Positions 23,430 through 34,131 of a stretch of 64,000 nucleotides of DNA are shown piece after piece. The DNA lies in the NCBI RefSeq assembly GCF_024868665.1, contig NW_026634434.1:5001-69000 (forward strand). Direction: 5' to 3'. The translations under genes and the position numbers were made by a program. Numbering within the stretch: the stretch's first letter is position 1; the number at the start of each line of letters is the position of its first letter. Below the pieces are notes generated by a model. It saw only the letters and a list, made by a program, of their open reading frames with translations, had not been told where the DNA came from and did not search any database. Source of the stretch: Triplophysa rosa (lineage: Eukaryota; Chordata; Actinopteri; Cypriniformes; Nemacheilidae).

Positions 23430-24230
23430 TGCTCATCATGACCCGAGTGCTGGGAAGCCTCTGGGACAGCACGACCTGGTCATTAGGTTCCTAAGGGGCG
23501 CGAGAGGGTGACCACCTTATCCGCGCTCCGTACCCTCTTGCGACCTAGGTGGCGGGCCTCAAGAGGCCCCGCTCCCTTCGAGCCTCTCGGGGTTACCGCT
23601 CTTTCTCAGTCTTGATAAAGACGGTGTTCCGCATTGCGCTCACCTCCAAGAGGGTAGGGGATCTACAAGCACTCTCCGTGTCCGCAGATTGCCTAGAACT
23701 CGGGGCCAGGATTCTCACGTTATCTGAGACCCCGCCCCGGCTACGTGCCCAAGGTTCCCACCACTCTCCCGAGAGACCAAGTGGTGAACCTGCAGGCGCT
23801 CCCCACCGGGGAGGAAGACCCAACCTATCCGTGCTATGTCCAGTACGCGCACGGCGCCTCTACTTGGACCGCACGCAGAGCCCAGAAGCTCTGAGCAGCT
23901 CTTTGTCTGTTTCGGAGGTCAGCAGGAGGGCTGTCTCCAAACAGAGGCTGGCGCACTGGATCGTGGATGCCCTCGTTAGGGCATACCGATCTTTTTTCCT
24001 GCCCGTTGGGGGTGAGGCACACCCCTCGTGGCTGGCTCAGGGGCCTCTCTGGCAGACATCGTGGCTGCTGGGCAGAACTCGTAGGCTATACTGCGCGGAA
24101 CCGGTGTCAGACCCGCATCCTGGCAAGGTGTGGGACCGGCAGCCGGTAGGGCGTACGCCTGCGGAAGCCCTTCCCCCTCCGGGGGGAGCAGTGGCGATCC
24201 CGCCTCACTTCTTTCCCCTCGGGTAAAGAA
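23430..24230 (+). pseudogene. DIRS copy A tyrosine recombinase remnant
   Basis: Segments TSKRVGDLQALSVSADCLEL, LCPVRARRLYLDRTQSPEAL and AVSKQRLAHWIVDALVRAYR match the tyrosine recombinase of fish DIRS elements, which replaces the DDE integrase of LTR elements. Frameshifts lie between the blocks, and the last part with the active-site Tyr region (about 24040-24130) is badly shifted. Confidence 0.7.
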
Positions 24231-24855
24231 CAGGCATTCCATCCATCACTAAGCACCCTTCCAGGGGACAGGCTGGGCAGAGCAGCCCTGCCCCTTTAGG
24301 CCGGGGAACAGTTGAGTTATTCCCACATAGCTCTAACCGGACCTAGTGCTCCAGACGTGGTAACCCCCCCTCCGTGGGCTGTTCCGTCTGATGTATCCTC
24401 ATGAATGGTTCCCACCTTGGCAACCCATGACCTCCCCAGGTGGACTCCCACCTTGCGGTTAACTCCTGCAGTCCGCACATTCCTCCCATGAGTTCTCCCC
24501 TGATGGTGAGACCATGTGGTGTCTCCACTAATTCCTCCCTACGGTAGGTAGTGGCCTCTGCAGCGTTTTTCCCCCCCAGGGGGGAATAATGCTTACCCAG
24601 TGGCCCGTACGGTGCCGGGCGGCTTCTCGCCATTTAGAGAATCAGGCCTCCGCCCGTGACGGCCGGCGTTAGGGGGCTTCCCAACTTTTTGTGGAAAGCT
24701 CTGGGTCCCCCTTCCTCTCCACTGGAGGGAAGTTAGGTAAATGTGGACAATTGTCCTTCATATAGATTGCCATCGGTCGATCTGTCTAGGCGAGACGAAG
24801 GGCCGTATACTGATTTGTGACGCCAAATTCTCGCTCTATTTGATTTTTCTATCTT

Positions 24856-25100
24856 AGGTTTTTGATTTTGTTTTTTTTTTTTTTTTTTTTTTTTATATTA
24901 ATTTTTCTTTTTTTTTTTTTTCTGTTTTTTAGGTTTTTTTTATTTTATTCATTCTTTTTTTTTTTTTTTATTTTAATTTTTTTTTTTTTTTCTTTTTTTT
25001 ATTTTTTTCTTTTTTTTTTTTTTTTTTTTTATTTTTTTGATTTTTTGTTTTTTTTTTTTTTTCTTGATTATTTTTTTTTTCTTTTTTTTTTTTTTTTTAT

Positions 25101-25133
<33 letters not shown>

Positions 25134-25281
25134 TTTTGTTTTGTTGTTTTCTTTTTTTATTTTTTTCGTTTTTTTTTTTTTTTTTTTGTTTTGTTTTTTT
25201 TTTTTTTATTTTGTTTCTTTTTTTTTGTTTTTTTGTTGTTTTCTTTTTTTTTGTTTTCTTTTCCTTTTATTTTTTTTTTCC
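24856..25281 (+). repeat. T-rich low-complexity tract, about 425 bp
   Basis: Almost pure T with scattered A, G and C. It creates a meaningless open frame rich in Phe. The irregular interruptions look like consensus noise over a long homopolymer, although a true degenerate poly-T tract is possible. Confidence 0.9.
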
Positions 25282-25449
25282 GGAGAGGCATCGTACGGAC
25301 ACCACAAGGGGTGGCAAAGTGCTGCGGGCATGGACCCTCACGCCACAAAATGCTCTATTCATCCCCTCACCACCTAATCTTCATCACCGCGATCCACGAG
25401 GAGTTTCGTCCCCCTGACCACCTAATCTCTGCCATAGTCTTCCTCACGT

Positions 25450-25745
25450 CCGCAGCGCGCCTAGACTTGCTAGTTTGCTGCCCCTTGCTGCCTATTCGTG
25501 GCGCGACACCCAAAAGATGCCAAAACGTCTCGCTCGCCACCCTTGCAGTCCGCAGAGCGCCTAGAGTTGGTAGATTGCTGCCCCTTGCTGCCTATGCGTG
25601 GCGCAGACACCCAAAAGATGCCAAAACGTCTCGCTCGCCACCCTTGCGTCCGCAGAGCCCTAGAGTTGGTAGTTGCTGCCCCTTGCTGCCTATGCGTGGC
25701 GCGACATCCAAAAGATAGCCAAAATCGTCTCCTCGCCGCCTTCTT
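25450..25745 (+). repeat. Three tandem copies of a 100-bp unit
   Basis: The unit starts CGCAGAGCGCCTAGAGTTGG and contains TTGCTGCCCCTTGCTGCC and CAAAACGTCTCGCTCGCC. Copies begin at about 25452, 25552 and 25650. Confidence 0.85.
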
Positions 25746-25875
25746 TCTTTTTTCTCTCCCTCACGGCCGTGGCCCCCCTAGAGGAGCCGGGCGTCCTTTC
25801 GTGACCTTGCTCGTTTCGTGCTTAGGGGAGGTTTCCGTCAGAAAGACGTCGGATACCTGAGCCAACGCGCGAGGG

Positions 25876-27245
25876 GGTTTGCGGGCCCATAGAGACCACT
25901 AGAGGCGGGAGATGTATGTAAAATAAGAAAAAATATTTAAGTTCACTTCCCGACCAAGCCCTATCGGTATGACGTCGAGAGTCACGTGACGCAACTTTCT
26001 GTAATTTTCCGGGCTCCTGGGGCCTCCGCGGCCCGTATGGGAGCCTCTGACACCTGCAACATATCCTATTTCTCTCATAGGTGGCTATCGTACAGAGACC
26101 CCCGAACGGCCCCGGGGACTCCGAATGACCCCGATTCAAATTCTGTAGCTGCTCGCTGCCCCCTCATTCGGTTCCCAAAGTTTGAAGACGGTACGGCCTC
26201 GTTATGTCCTATATTGCACGTTTTGGGGACGTTGTGGCCGTTTATTTTTCTGGAATATTTTTTTGATTTTTTTTCGAGCACTTTCCGTACACCGAGGGGT
26301 ACGGGCTTCGAATATGTGATGCGAGAGGGTGTGACGAACTTGCATTCGAAGCCCCAAGGTTTTTCTACAAAAATAAAGCAGAATTTTGTTGAAAATGCTG
26401 GTCAGAGGTTTATTTCTGTGAAAAGTGCATTTGTATAACACGTGAGCATTTTGACAGCCTGAAGTGTGCAATATACCAATATGGGATGCTTCTAGGATAC
26501 ATATCTGTAGGTTTGTCATACAAAAGCTGTTTACAGTCTTAAAAATTGACCTTTTACAGTCACATGGCCCATAGAGATCAATGCGAGGGAGAGAGACGTC
26601 TGAAAAATAATAAAAAATACTTAATTTCATAGCCCGACCTAGCCCTATCGGTATGTCGTCGAGAGCCACGTGACGCAACTTTCTGTTAGGTTTCGGGCTC
26701 CTGGGGCCTCCGCGGCCAGTACGGGAGCCTCTGACACCTGCAACATATCCTATTTCTCTCATAGGTGGCTATCGTACAGAGACCCCCGAACGGCCCCGGG
26801 GACTCCGAATGACCCCGATTCAAATTCTGTAGCTGCTCGCTGCCCCCTCATTCGGTTCCCAAAGTTTGAAGATGGTACGGCCTCGTTATGTCCTATATTG
26901 CACGTTTTGGGGACGTTGTGGGCCGTTTATTTTTCGGAATATTTTTCGTGATTTTTTTTCTATCACTTGCCGTACAGCGAGGGGTACGGGCTTCGGATAT
27001 GTGGTGCGTGAGGGTGCGTCGAACTAGCATTCGAAGCCCCGAGATTTTTGTACAAGAATAAAGCAGTTTTTTGCTGAAAATGCTGGTGAGAGACTAATTT
27101 CTGTGAAAAGTGCGTTTGTATGCAAAATAAGCATTTTAATAGCCTGAGGTGTGCAATATACCAATATGGGGTGCTTCTAGGATACATAGCTGTAGGTTTG
27201 TCATACAAAAGCTGTTTACAGTCTTAAAAATGGACAGTTTACAGT
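25876..27245 (+). repeat. Tandem duplication of a 686-bp unit
   Basis: Unit 1 (25876-26561) and unit 2 (26562-27245) share long near-identical blocks, including GTGGCTATCGTACAGAGACC and GGTTCCCAAAGTTTGAAGA. ORFs in the units run in conserved frames but have no recognisable protein. Confidence 0.85.
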
Positions 27246-27282
27246 ATTGTCCACTGTAAGCCTACGAGGCTACTGTCAAATA

Positions 27283-28930
27283 AGTTATGACTGGTACTTC
27301 CTGTGGTCACAGGAAGTCCCACACGTAACACTTTTGGCGTGGCTCCCATAGGTAGCTAATGTACACACCATTTTTAAGCTTCTGGAGCATATCTATGAGC
27401 CTTAATGCACGTCATTGTGAAGGGCTGTGACTCTCATACACTCTACTGTTGGCTAAAGCTATATAACTCCTTACTTAGGATTATAATGACCCTTAATAGA
27501 CTTTGTCCATCATTTACCTATAAGGGCCCCATAAGATAAGTTACGACTGGGACTTCCTGTGGTCACAGGAAGTCCCACACGTAACACTTTTAGCGTGGCT
27601 CCCATAGGTAGCTAATGGACACACAATTTTTAAGCATCCAAAGCACATCTATGAGCCTTAATGCACGTCATTGTGAGGGGCAAAGCCTCTCATGAACTCT
27701 GCTGTAGGTTAAAGCTATATACGTACTTACTTAGGCTTATAATGACCCTTAATAGGCTTTGTCCATTATTTACCTATGAGGGCCCCATAAGATAAGTTAC
27801 GACTGGGACTTCCTGTGGTCACAGGAAGTCCCACACGTAACACTTTTGGCGCGGCTCCCATAGGTAGCTAATGCACACACCATTTTTAAGCCTCTGGGGC
27901 ACATCTATGAACCTTAATGCACGTCATTGTGAAGGGCTGTGACTCTCATACACTCTACTGTTGGCTAAAGCTATATAACTCCTTTCTTAGGCTTATAATG
28001 ACCCTTAATAGGCTTTGGCCATTATTTACCTATGAGGGTCCCATTAAATAAGTTACACATGTATGTGAGCCAAATCAAATAAATCACACATGTATATACC
28101 ATTTTGAGCATAATAACCATGTTACAAAGCTGTAATAAACAGTTAATTGCCAAACTGAGTCACACACACTTTTGGAACGGCCTCCCATAGGTAGCTAATG
28201 GACACACCATTTTTAAGCATCCAAAGCACATCTATGAGCCTTAATGCACGTCATTGTGAAGGACTAATCCTCTCATACACTCTACTGTTGGTTAAAGCTG
28301 TATAACTTCTTACTGAGGCTTATAATGACCCTTAATAGGCTTTGGCCATTATTTACCTATGAGGGTCCCATTAAATAAGTTACACATGTATTGTCATTTT
28401 GAGCATAATAACCATGTTACAAAGCTGTAATAAACAGGTAATTGCCAAACTGAGTCACACACACTTTTGGAACGGCCACCCATAGGTAGCTAATGGACAC
28501 ACCATTTTTAAGCCTCTGGAGCACATCTATGAGCCTTAATGCACGTCATTGTGAAGGGCTAAGCCTCTCATACACTCTACTGTTGGCTAAAGCTATAGAA
28601 CTCCTTACTTAGGCTTATAATGACCCTTAATAGGCTTTGTCCATTATTTACCTATGAGGGTCCCATTAAATAAGTTACACATGTATGTGAGCCAAATCAA
28701 ATAAGTCACACATGTATATACCATTTTGAGCATAATATCCATGTTACAAAGCTGTAATAAACAGGTAATTGCCAAACGGAGTCTCACACACTTTTGGAAC
28801 GGCTCCCATAGGTAGCTAATGGACACACCATTTTTAAACCTCTGGAGCACATCTATGAGCCTTAATGCACGTCATTGTGAAGGACTAAGCCTCTCATACA
28901 CTCTACTGATGGTTTAAGCTGGATAAATCA
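27283..28930 (+). repeat. Six tandem copies of a 255-335 bp unit
   Basis: Copies share CCCATAGGTAGCTAATG (about 27340, 27594, 27848, 28183, 28475, 28803) and TTAATGCACGTCATTGTGA. The first three contain a palindrome with arms GGGACTTCCTGTG around a 2-base centre (about 27296, 27549, 27803). Later units replace it with an ACACATGTAT and CAAAGCTGTAATAAACAG segment. Confidence 0.9.
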
Positions 28931-28959
28931 TTGCCAAAGCAAACGAGACCACTGACAGG

Positions 28960-29690
28960 GGTCTTACTCTGTCTACCTAATTTTGGGCCCTTCGAATGAA
29001 TCACAGATGTGAGAAAACATTGTGTCGATGCACACCGGCGCTTTTATGTGCACGTTCGACTCGAAAGTCAAAGAAAAGGGCTTTGGGCTGTTTAAGCGTC
29101 TGTCGCACAGCCACTGGGCTCAAATGAGGCAGTCATATCCGAGACGGGGTCCCCCGGGGCGCCGGGTGGAGACCGGGTCTTCGGGCAGGCTTCGGGGGCG
29201 TCGGGCAGGCCTCCCTCAAGTTTAGGCTGCAAGGGGAACGCGTAGGCGTTCTGAGGATGGAGGCGTGGCCAGCGGGAAGCACCGCCCAAAATAGGTTACA
29301 AGGGGCACGCGTAGGCCTCTCGTGTACGTCGGGGTCCGGAGCCGGCCCGTAGGCTGCAAGGGGGTTGCATAGGCGCTCTTCGGGAGGCCCGGTCGCAACC
29401 TGATCGGCACGCGCGGCTTAGGATAGGACCGTACGTCGAGTTGCCCCTCTCGTGGTTCTGCCCGAGAGAGCGCCTAACCCTTCGTTCCGTGACTCAAAAA
29501 TTAGGCACTTTGGGCATTTTTCTGGGGTCCCCCGGGCATCGCCGCCGCCCCATGACGCTTCCGTTCGATCGCGGGCGCTCTCCCCTTCGTTTCGGCACCG
29601 CCGGGCGACCTGGGAAAAATTTGGGGTCGTCGGCGCGCAGCGTCCATAACTAACCGTCCGGCGCGTGTCGACTAAGTTACACAATACGTT
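28960..29690 (+). other. GC-rich segment with short repeats, spacer-like
   Basis: It contains three copies of an AGG(C/T)T(G/A)CAAGGGG...GCGTAGGC motif about 65 bp apart (29223, 29293, 29351) and a CpG-rich end (CGGGCGCTCTCCCCTTCG, 29571). No convincing ORF or structured RNA was recognised. An external transcribed spacer or rDNA promoter region is one possibility. Confidence 0.35.
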
Positions 29691-29837
29691 TGATGGCCTT
29701 AGGCATGGAAGGTCATAATTTCACGCTAGCGTGTTCGTCTGACTCGCCCAGGCCAGTCAACGTCGCTCCGCAGAGATTGTGACGCAGCTCAGTGCTGTGG
29801 CGTTTTCCATAGGAACCCCATTCTGTCGGTTCGACAC

Positions 29838-29935
29838 AACGTCGAGAGACCGACAGAAAGGGAACGTCTTGGTTACGGATGTAACCTCGGTTCCCTGATG
29901 GAGGGAACGAGACGTTGTGTCCCTCATGCCACAAC
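29838..29935 (+). repeat. DIRS copy A internal complementary region
   Basis: It joins the complement of the left end (CGAGAGACCGACAGAAAGGG) to the complement of the right end (GGTTACGGATGTAACCTCGG). In DIRS elements this region is thought to guide circular DNA formation. Confidence 0.8.
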
Positions 29936-29974
29936 ACTGGCCGCCCCACCCCAGGAGGATGCTTAGGCTCCTCA

Positions 29975-30188
29975 GACCAAAGGTGAATGAATGAGCACGC
30001 CGGCTTCCCTCTTATACCCGGACATCCGGGGAGGAGCCCGGCATGCAAATTTCATTCGCCAATTTTCATTGGCCTTTTCTAAATACTCAGAAGATGATAG
30101 GTTCTCAAAACAAACCCCATTCTGTCGGTTCGACACAACGTCTCGTTCCCTCCATCAGGGAACCGAGGTTACATCCGTAACAAAGACG
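29975..30188 (-). repeat. DIRS copy A right inverted terminal repeat
   Basis: Inverted copy of 19557-19745, extended by a terminal segment (CTCGTTCCCTCCATCAGGGA) that is complementary to the internal region. Confidence 0.8.
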
Positions 30189-30189
30189 A

Positions 30190-31186
30190 TTTCGTCGAGG
30201 TGTTCCCATGCCATGCGCAATCCACTTGCTGGATCCTTAATGTTGACTGTTTTAATTCTTCTTACTTGTTCTGTCGACTTTATTCCTAGTTACTTGGTGA
30301 GCAGGTCGAGTTCTCCTGCTGCAGACAGGTCTAGATCAGCGATAGCGTTCAGGAACGATGTTTTCCAGGCCCAATAGTTCATTGGATGGTCATCATATGC
30401 GGTTAGACCCGACGTCAACAGGCTGCTACGAGCTAGGTATCTGATGTGATCTCCAGTGGACGTAGAATGGTCATAGCTACCTCCATAAGGTGTCTTGTGA
30501 GCATGCGTGCGCGCAGGAGGTGAAGGATCTGCTTTGACGTTCTGTTGCGAATGACTCCCACCATGCTGAAGAACTGGGAAAGAGTTAAGCGCTTGCTTAT
30601 AGCTTTGTTTTTGCGGCACTCTGCTGGTCTGAGGAGCTTGATGTGGCTTAATGTCTGCGGAAGCAGCGGCTTGATTTTGACTCTCACCGAGTGGGTGAGG
30701 CGTTGAGAAGATGGCATCATTAAGTTGAGAATGCGGAGGATGCCGCGTTGGCGAAGCACAGTCACTACCTCTTCTGACTGATAAACCTCTGTTGCATAGG
30801 CTGGCTTGTACCGACACATAAGCGGCGACTCGCTGTTCTTTGACCGATTGAGGAACCTGGTTGCTAGCCTTACTGCATACTTCAAACCCCATAACTTGAA
30901 GACCGGCCACGAGGGCATTCGCCTCTGCTATGGCAGCATCCTTTTCTTTCTCATCATTTAAAGCATCAAGATTAGCTTGAACACGAGCCTGCTCTACTTT
31001 AAGTTCGATTTCCTTCTGCGTCTGTGCTGCTCTAGCTTGCGCTGCTTCAGCCTTTGCCTTTGCCATGGCGACAGCCATACTAATCTTCGAGCTGGACGAT
31101 GTACCAGATGAACGACTGCTTCTTGAATGCACAGTCTCAGACTGGATATGTTCGTTCCCTTTCCCACTGTTGCTTTGTTGTGACAT
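30190..31186 (-). pseudogene. BEL/Pao gag, N-terminal part
   Basis: The start is MSQQSNSGKGNEH at 31186. Residues 30-100 form an Ala/Glu-rich coiled coil (KAKAEAAQARAAQTQKEIEL), followed by a Ser/Pro/Gln-rich linker and then SSLLTSGLTAYDDHPMNYWA with WKTSFLNAI, the conserved Gag segment of BEL/Pao. The frame breaks after about 298 residues (30290), and reading resumes out of frame (VNIKDPASGLRMAWEHLDE) until DIRS copy A. The rest of Gag, its zinc knuckles and the protease are missing. Confidence 0.8.
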
Positions 31187-31328
31187 TGTAACTCACTGCG
31201 TTGTCAATAACAGGAGAAGAAATTATTGCGTAGCTGACAGGGCGCTCTAACGTTATCTCTTGATATTGAATTGCTTCGTAGGATGGCGATCCTTGTGACC
31301 CTTGTTTGCTGTGTCAACGCCTTTTCAC

Positions 31329-31860
31329 TTTCATGGACTATGCTCCATTCAGCTTAAACACTCCCAAGAAACTCCAGAACACAGATGATTGGATTCCATA
31401 AAGTTTACTGGGCATATTGTGAAACTGCAATACAATACAAATGAGATATACATTGATATTAAATCCAAATACAAGTGACAGAAAACAGCACGGATTATCT
31501 ACACAGCGGTGATCTATATGATAAACGCAATCGAGCTAGTAAACAATCGGCAGTAATAAACACGAAGCTAACTTAGCCACCAACTCTACCGGGATGAAAA
31601 TAGACACTATCCTAATATTACATGATAAGAAATACTCACAGACGTTGCTTCAACAAAAAGGGAAGAGGAAAAGGCAATCGCTCGAGAAACGGATGACTGG
31701 GAGAACTTGCACGCTGCTGCGACTGACTACCGCATAGCGATCGACTTCCTGATTCGTGACGTGCGCCGGTACTACGTCACTATAGTTACGAAGACAAACA
31801 GATCACGCTGTACTGCTGGAACAAAATAAAATACCCTTTCTTTTCTCAAGCGGCACAACA
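31329..31860 (-). repeat. BEL/Pao 5' LTR (532 bp)
   Basis: A complete LTR copy flanked outside by the ATTGC target duplication (31861-31865). It contains a GC-richer part (31630-31830) missing from the other LTR. Confidence 0.85.
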
Positions 31861-31865
31861 ATTGC

Positions 31866-31985
31866 ACTTATGCTTTTTGTTGTCCTTATGTTGTTTCAAT
31901 TGCTTCCATTGTTTCCCTCATCTGTAAGTCACTTTGGATAAAAGCGTCTGCTAAATAACTAAATGTAAAATGTAAATGTGTTTGT
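31866..31985 (+). mobile_element. L2-type LINE 3' tail (piece 3)
   Basis: GTAAGTCACTTTGGATAAAA, GCGTCTGCTAAATAACTAAA and a run of TGTAAA-type repeats form the typical 3' tail of fish L2-type LINEs. It continues the UTR interrupted at 13992. Confidence 0.85.
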
Positions 31986-32099
31986 GTAAAACATTGTACA
32001 CTAAGCTACACGAGTTTAATGTTGCTGTGGGTCAATGTTAGAGACACTTATTAAATTAAATATTTTATATATCAATATATTATTATTGTAAATATTATC

Positions 32100-33060
32100 A
32101 TGTAAGGTTGGACCAGAGACATAATTCTTCTCCTGAGAAACAAAGAACATTTCTAAGCACAGTGAGGAACCTAGGCCAAAAGGGTGCCCCTACCTGAAAG
32201 AACAATGCACCGATGCCTGATCAAATATCATCTTCTCGGGAAAAGGACATAGAGCATCTCTCAGTACAGTGGGAGACCTGAGCCAAAAGGACACCTTCCT
32301 TTGAGAAACAACGGACTCCCTCCAGTACAACAAACTCCCTACTGAGATAACATCTACATCTTAAACGACGCATACCAGTGAATCACAGATGCAGACCTCA
32401 CCCTGCACCCCCAACTGTTCCTTTCCTCCCCTCTCACTCAACGCAGGACACCCAAAAGCTCTAAGGACCGTACACAAGAAAAGAACACGGCACATACACA
32501 AAAAACATACACATGTGTTGGTATCATCCAAAAGTCTCAGTGCAACTGGTACAATGGTCTCACTCCCATAACAACAGAATGTAATGACAAAGTTTTGTGA
32601 GAACTTAACAAACTTCCCTCAGTGCTGGAACATTTCTCACACATTTGGTAACTTTCACCAATCACCTACTGTATGCAGATTAAGTACAGCCCCAGGGATC
32701 ACAAAACCCAATCACAGCCAAATTCCTAACTCTAAAGAATATTTCCATAAAGCTTTGTTCTGGTTTGGTATTTAAGGGAGGTTGACAAAAATATCAGGGA
32801 ATCTGTAGCCAGATCTCCAGCACAAATTCCTGTGTGTCGTCTCTTGCCAGGTATGCAACATTGAATTTCTTTTTGCTTTATTTCTTATGATTTTCTATTA
32901 TTTGTTATTGAATTATATTGATTGCCTATTGATTATTGAATTGAATCTTGAATTGGATTTTGAATTATGCTTCCCTTACCTGGCTAATAAATTGTTATGT
33001 TTGAATTCATTCTGTATTGTTCTGAGTTTATAAACTTTAGTAGATCACGCTATATCCTTT
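32100..33060 (+). mobile_element. Possible LTR-like segment
   Basis: It has a TATTTAAGGGAGG promoter-like site (about 32770) and AATAAATTG about 215 bp downstream (32984), as in an LTR. Ends and a target duplication were not found, and there is no linked coding region. 33060-33585 holds nothing I recognise. Confidence 0.25.
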
Positions 33061-33590
33061 GTTACCGCAAATCTACGTTCAGGTTAGTGACGGACTAGAA
33101 TCCTGTATTAGGTGGAGCATTGGGGCACGCCAGCTGAGATTTTAGAGCTCCGGCTAACTACTTGGCATTAGTTTAAGTGTAATTAGACCGTAGGGGCTAA
33201 TGTTTCCGTTTAGAACAGCACATATGTTGTCTGATCAATCTAAATAGGGTAAGTCTCAAACCTCTGGTTATTGTAATATTATTCTAACTAAGTGTACATA
33301 GGAAACTATGGCATGATTATATAAAGCTACCGTCAGAGGAAGTAAGATTGGTCTATTTATCTCTATGGAGTGGTCATGACCTCTGGTTGGAAAATCATTA
33401 TTTTAAGTTGCCATAGTCTAAGGGGACTAGATCAAATAATGTTTCAGGAAGTGCTGGTTGGAGACGGCCATCTGAACATTACTAGTCATAGAACCTCTGG
33501 CAGTGACCAACACTGGTGAGTTTGGAACCGTGAGATCTGCGTATAACGGCCGGCACGAGACTCTAAGCGACATTGAGAATCGGATGAAGG

Positions 33591-34126
33591 TGTTACGGTC
33601 TGGTCAGGCAGAACCCAAATGCAGGCAGGCGATGAAGGGGTTAACTTAAAAAATGATTTATTTAAACAAAAACAAAACAAACAACCCACGGTGCGGGTAA
33701 CAAAAACATAAACAAGAGACTTTTCAAAATATTAATAAAACTTCCCACAAGGGGGCAAAACGAGAACTATAAATTATACACAAAACCAAACTCACAAAAC
33801 GGGCAAGACAAGGCAGGACACGAGAACTCCACAAACGAACAGCAGGGAACATAGAACAATTAACCGACAAAAACTAGAGACTGAGGGGAACATTAAATAG
33901 GGAAAAACTCACAGAGGATAATTACAGAGACGAGGGACAGGTGACGAGGATAAAACAATCATGGAAAGATACGGGGAAACAACAGAGCGGGGCTATGAGA
34001 CAAGACCGGAGGACACGTGTTAAAAAGTAAACAAAAGCCACACAAAACACCCGCAGGACATGGTTCTGTCACGACCCTGTCCATAGAGTTAAAGAACTCG
34101 AAAACAGGAAGGACAGAGTCCTCACA
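33591..34126 (-). mobile_element. Solo LTR, 536 bp, TSD GAAGG
   Basis: It starts TGTTACGGTCTGG and ends AGTCCTCACA, with GAAGG on both sides (33586-33590 and 34127-34131). Its inner sequence (AACCCAAATGCAGGCAGGCG, GATGAAGGGGTTAAC) is the reverse of a related part of the LTRs at 14075-16500, so it is a divergent member of that family on the minus strand. Confidence 0.8.
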
Positions 34127-34131
34127 GAAGG

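Larger units (their letters stand above)
24737..29707. repeat. 5-kb block of diverse tandem repeats inside DIRS copy A
   Basis: Copy B reads straight through the equivalent point (...CCCACTGGTAGGTTACAATTTCGC, 63325), while copy A breaks after ...GGAAGTTAG and resumes at GGTCATAATTTCACGC (29708). The block has, in order: about 120 bp of unique sequence, a T-rich tract, 100-bp repeats, a 686-bp duplication, 255-335-bp repeats, and a GC-rich segment with about 65-bp repeats. No transposon ends are clear. The layout resembles an rDNA intergenic spacer, which is inference only. Confidence 0.6.
19557..30188 (+). mobile_element. DIRS retrotransposon copy A
   Basis: The left end (TTCCCTTTCTGTCGGTCTCT) and right end form inverted repeats: GGCGAATGAAATTTGCATGC at 19660 is inverted at about 30045. 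An internal complementary region at 29838-29935 carries the complements of both outer ends, the defining DIRS arrangement. There is no target duplication. The coding order is gag, RT/RNase H, tyrosine recombinase. Without the 5-kb block at 24737-29707 it is about 5.7 kb. The coding regions have many frameshifts and stops. Confidence 0.85.
13998..31860 (-). mobile_element. BEL/Pao LTR retrotransposon, nested and broken
   Basis: The outer limits are set by the L2 sequence and by a 5-bp target duplication ATTGC (13993-13997 and 31861-31865). On the minus strand the LTR starts TGTTGTGCCGCTTGAG. Order on the minus strand: 5' LTR 31329-31860, gag start 31186, gag end and early pol lost, pol 19556-16797, 3' LTR 16761-13998. 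Two later insertions sit inside it: a non-autonomous LTR element at 14075-16500 and DIRS copy A at 19557-30188. The gag C-terminus, protease and N-terminal part of RT are not found on either side of the DIRS element, so that part is deleted. Confidence 0.85.

Noticed and set aside
24737..24860. Small nuclear or ribosomal RNA gene at the start of the repeat block
   Set aside because: The sequence does not match any snRNA or rRNA end I know; only the general spacer-like layout remains.
24862..25417. Long open frames rich in Phe
   Set aside because: They are products of the T-rich tract, not a protein-coding gene.
25986..26951. Conserved frames in the 686-bp duplication as a gene family
   Set aside because: Similarity between the two frames follows from the DNA duplication, and the protein has no recognisable features.
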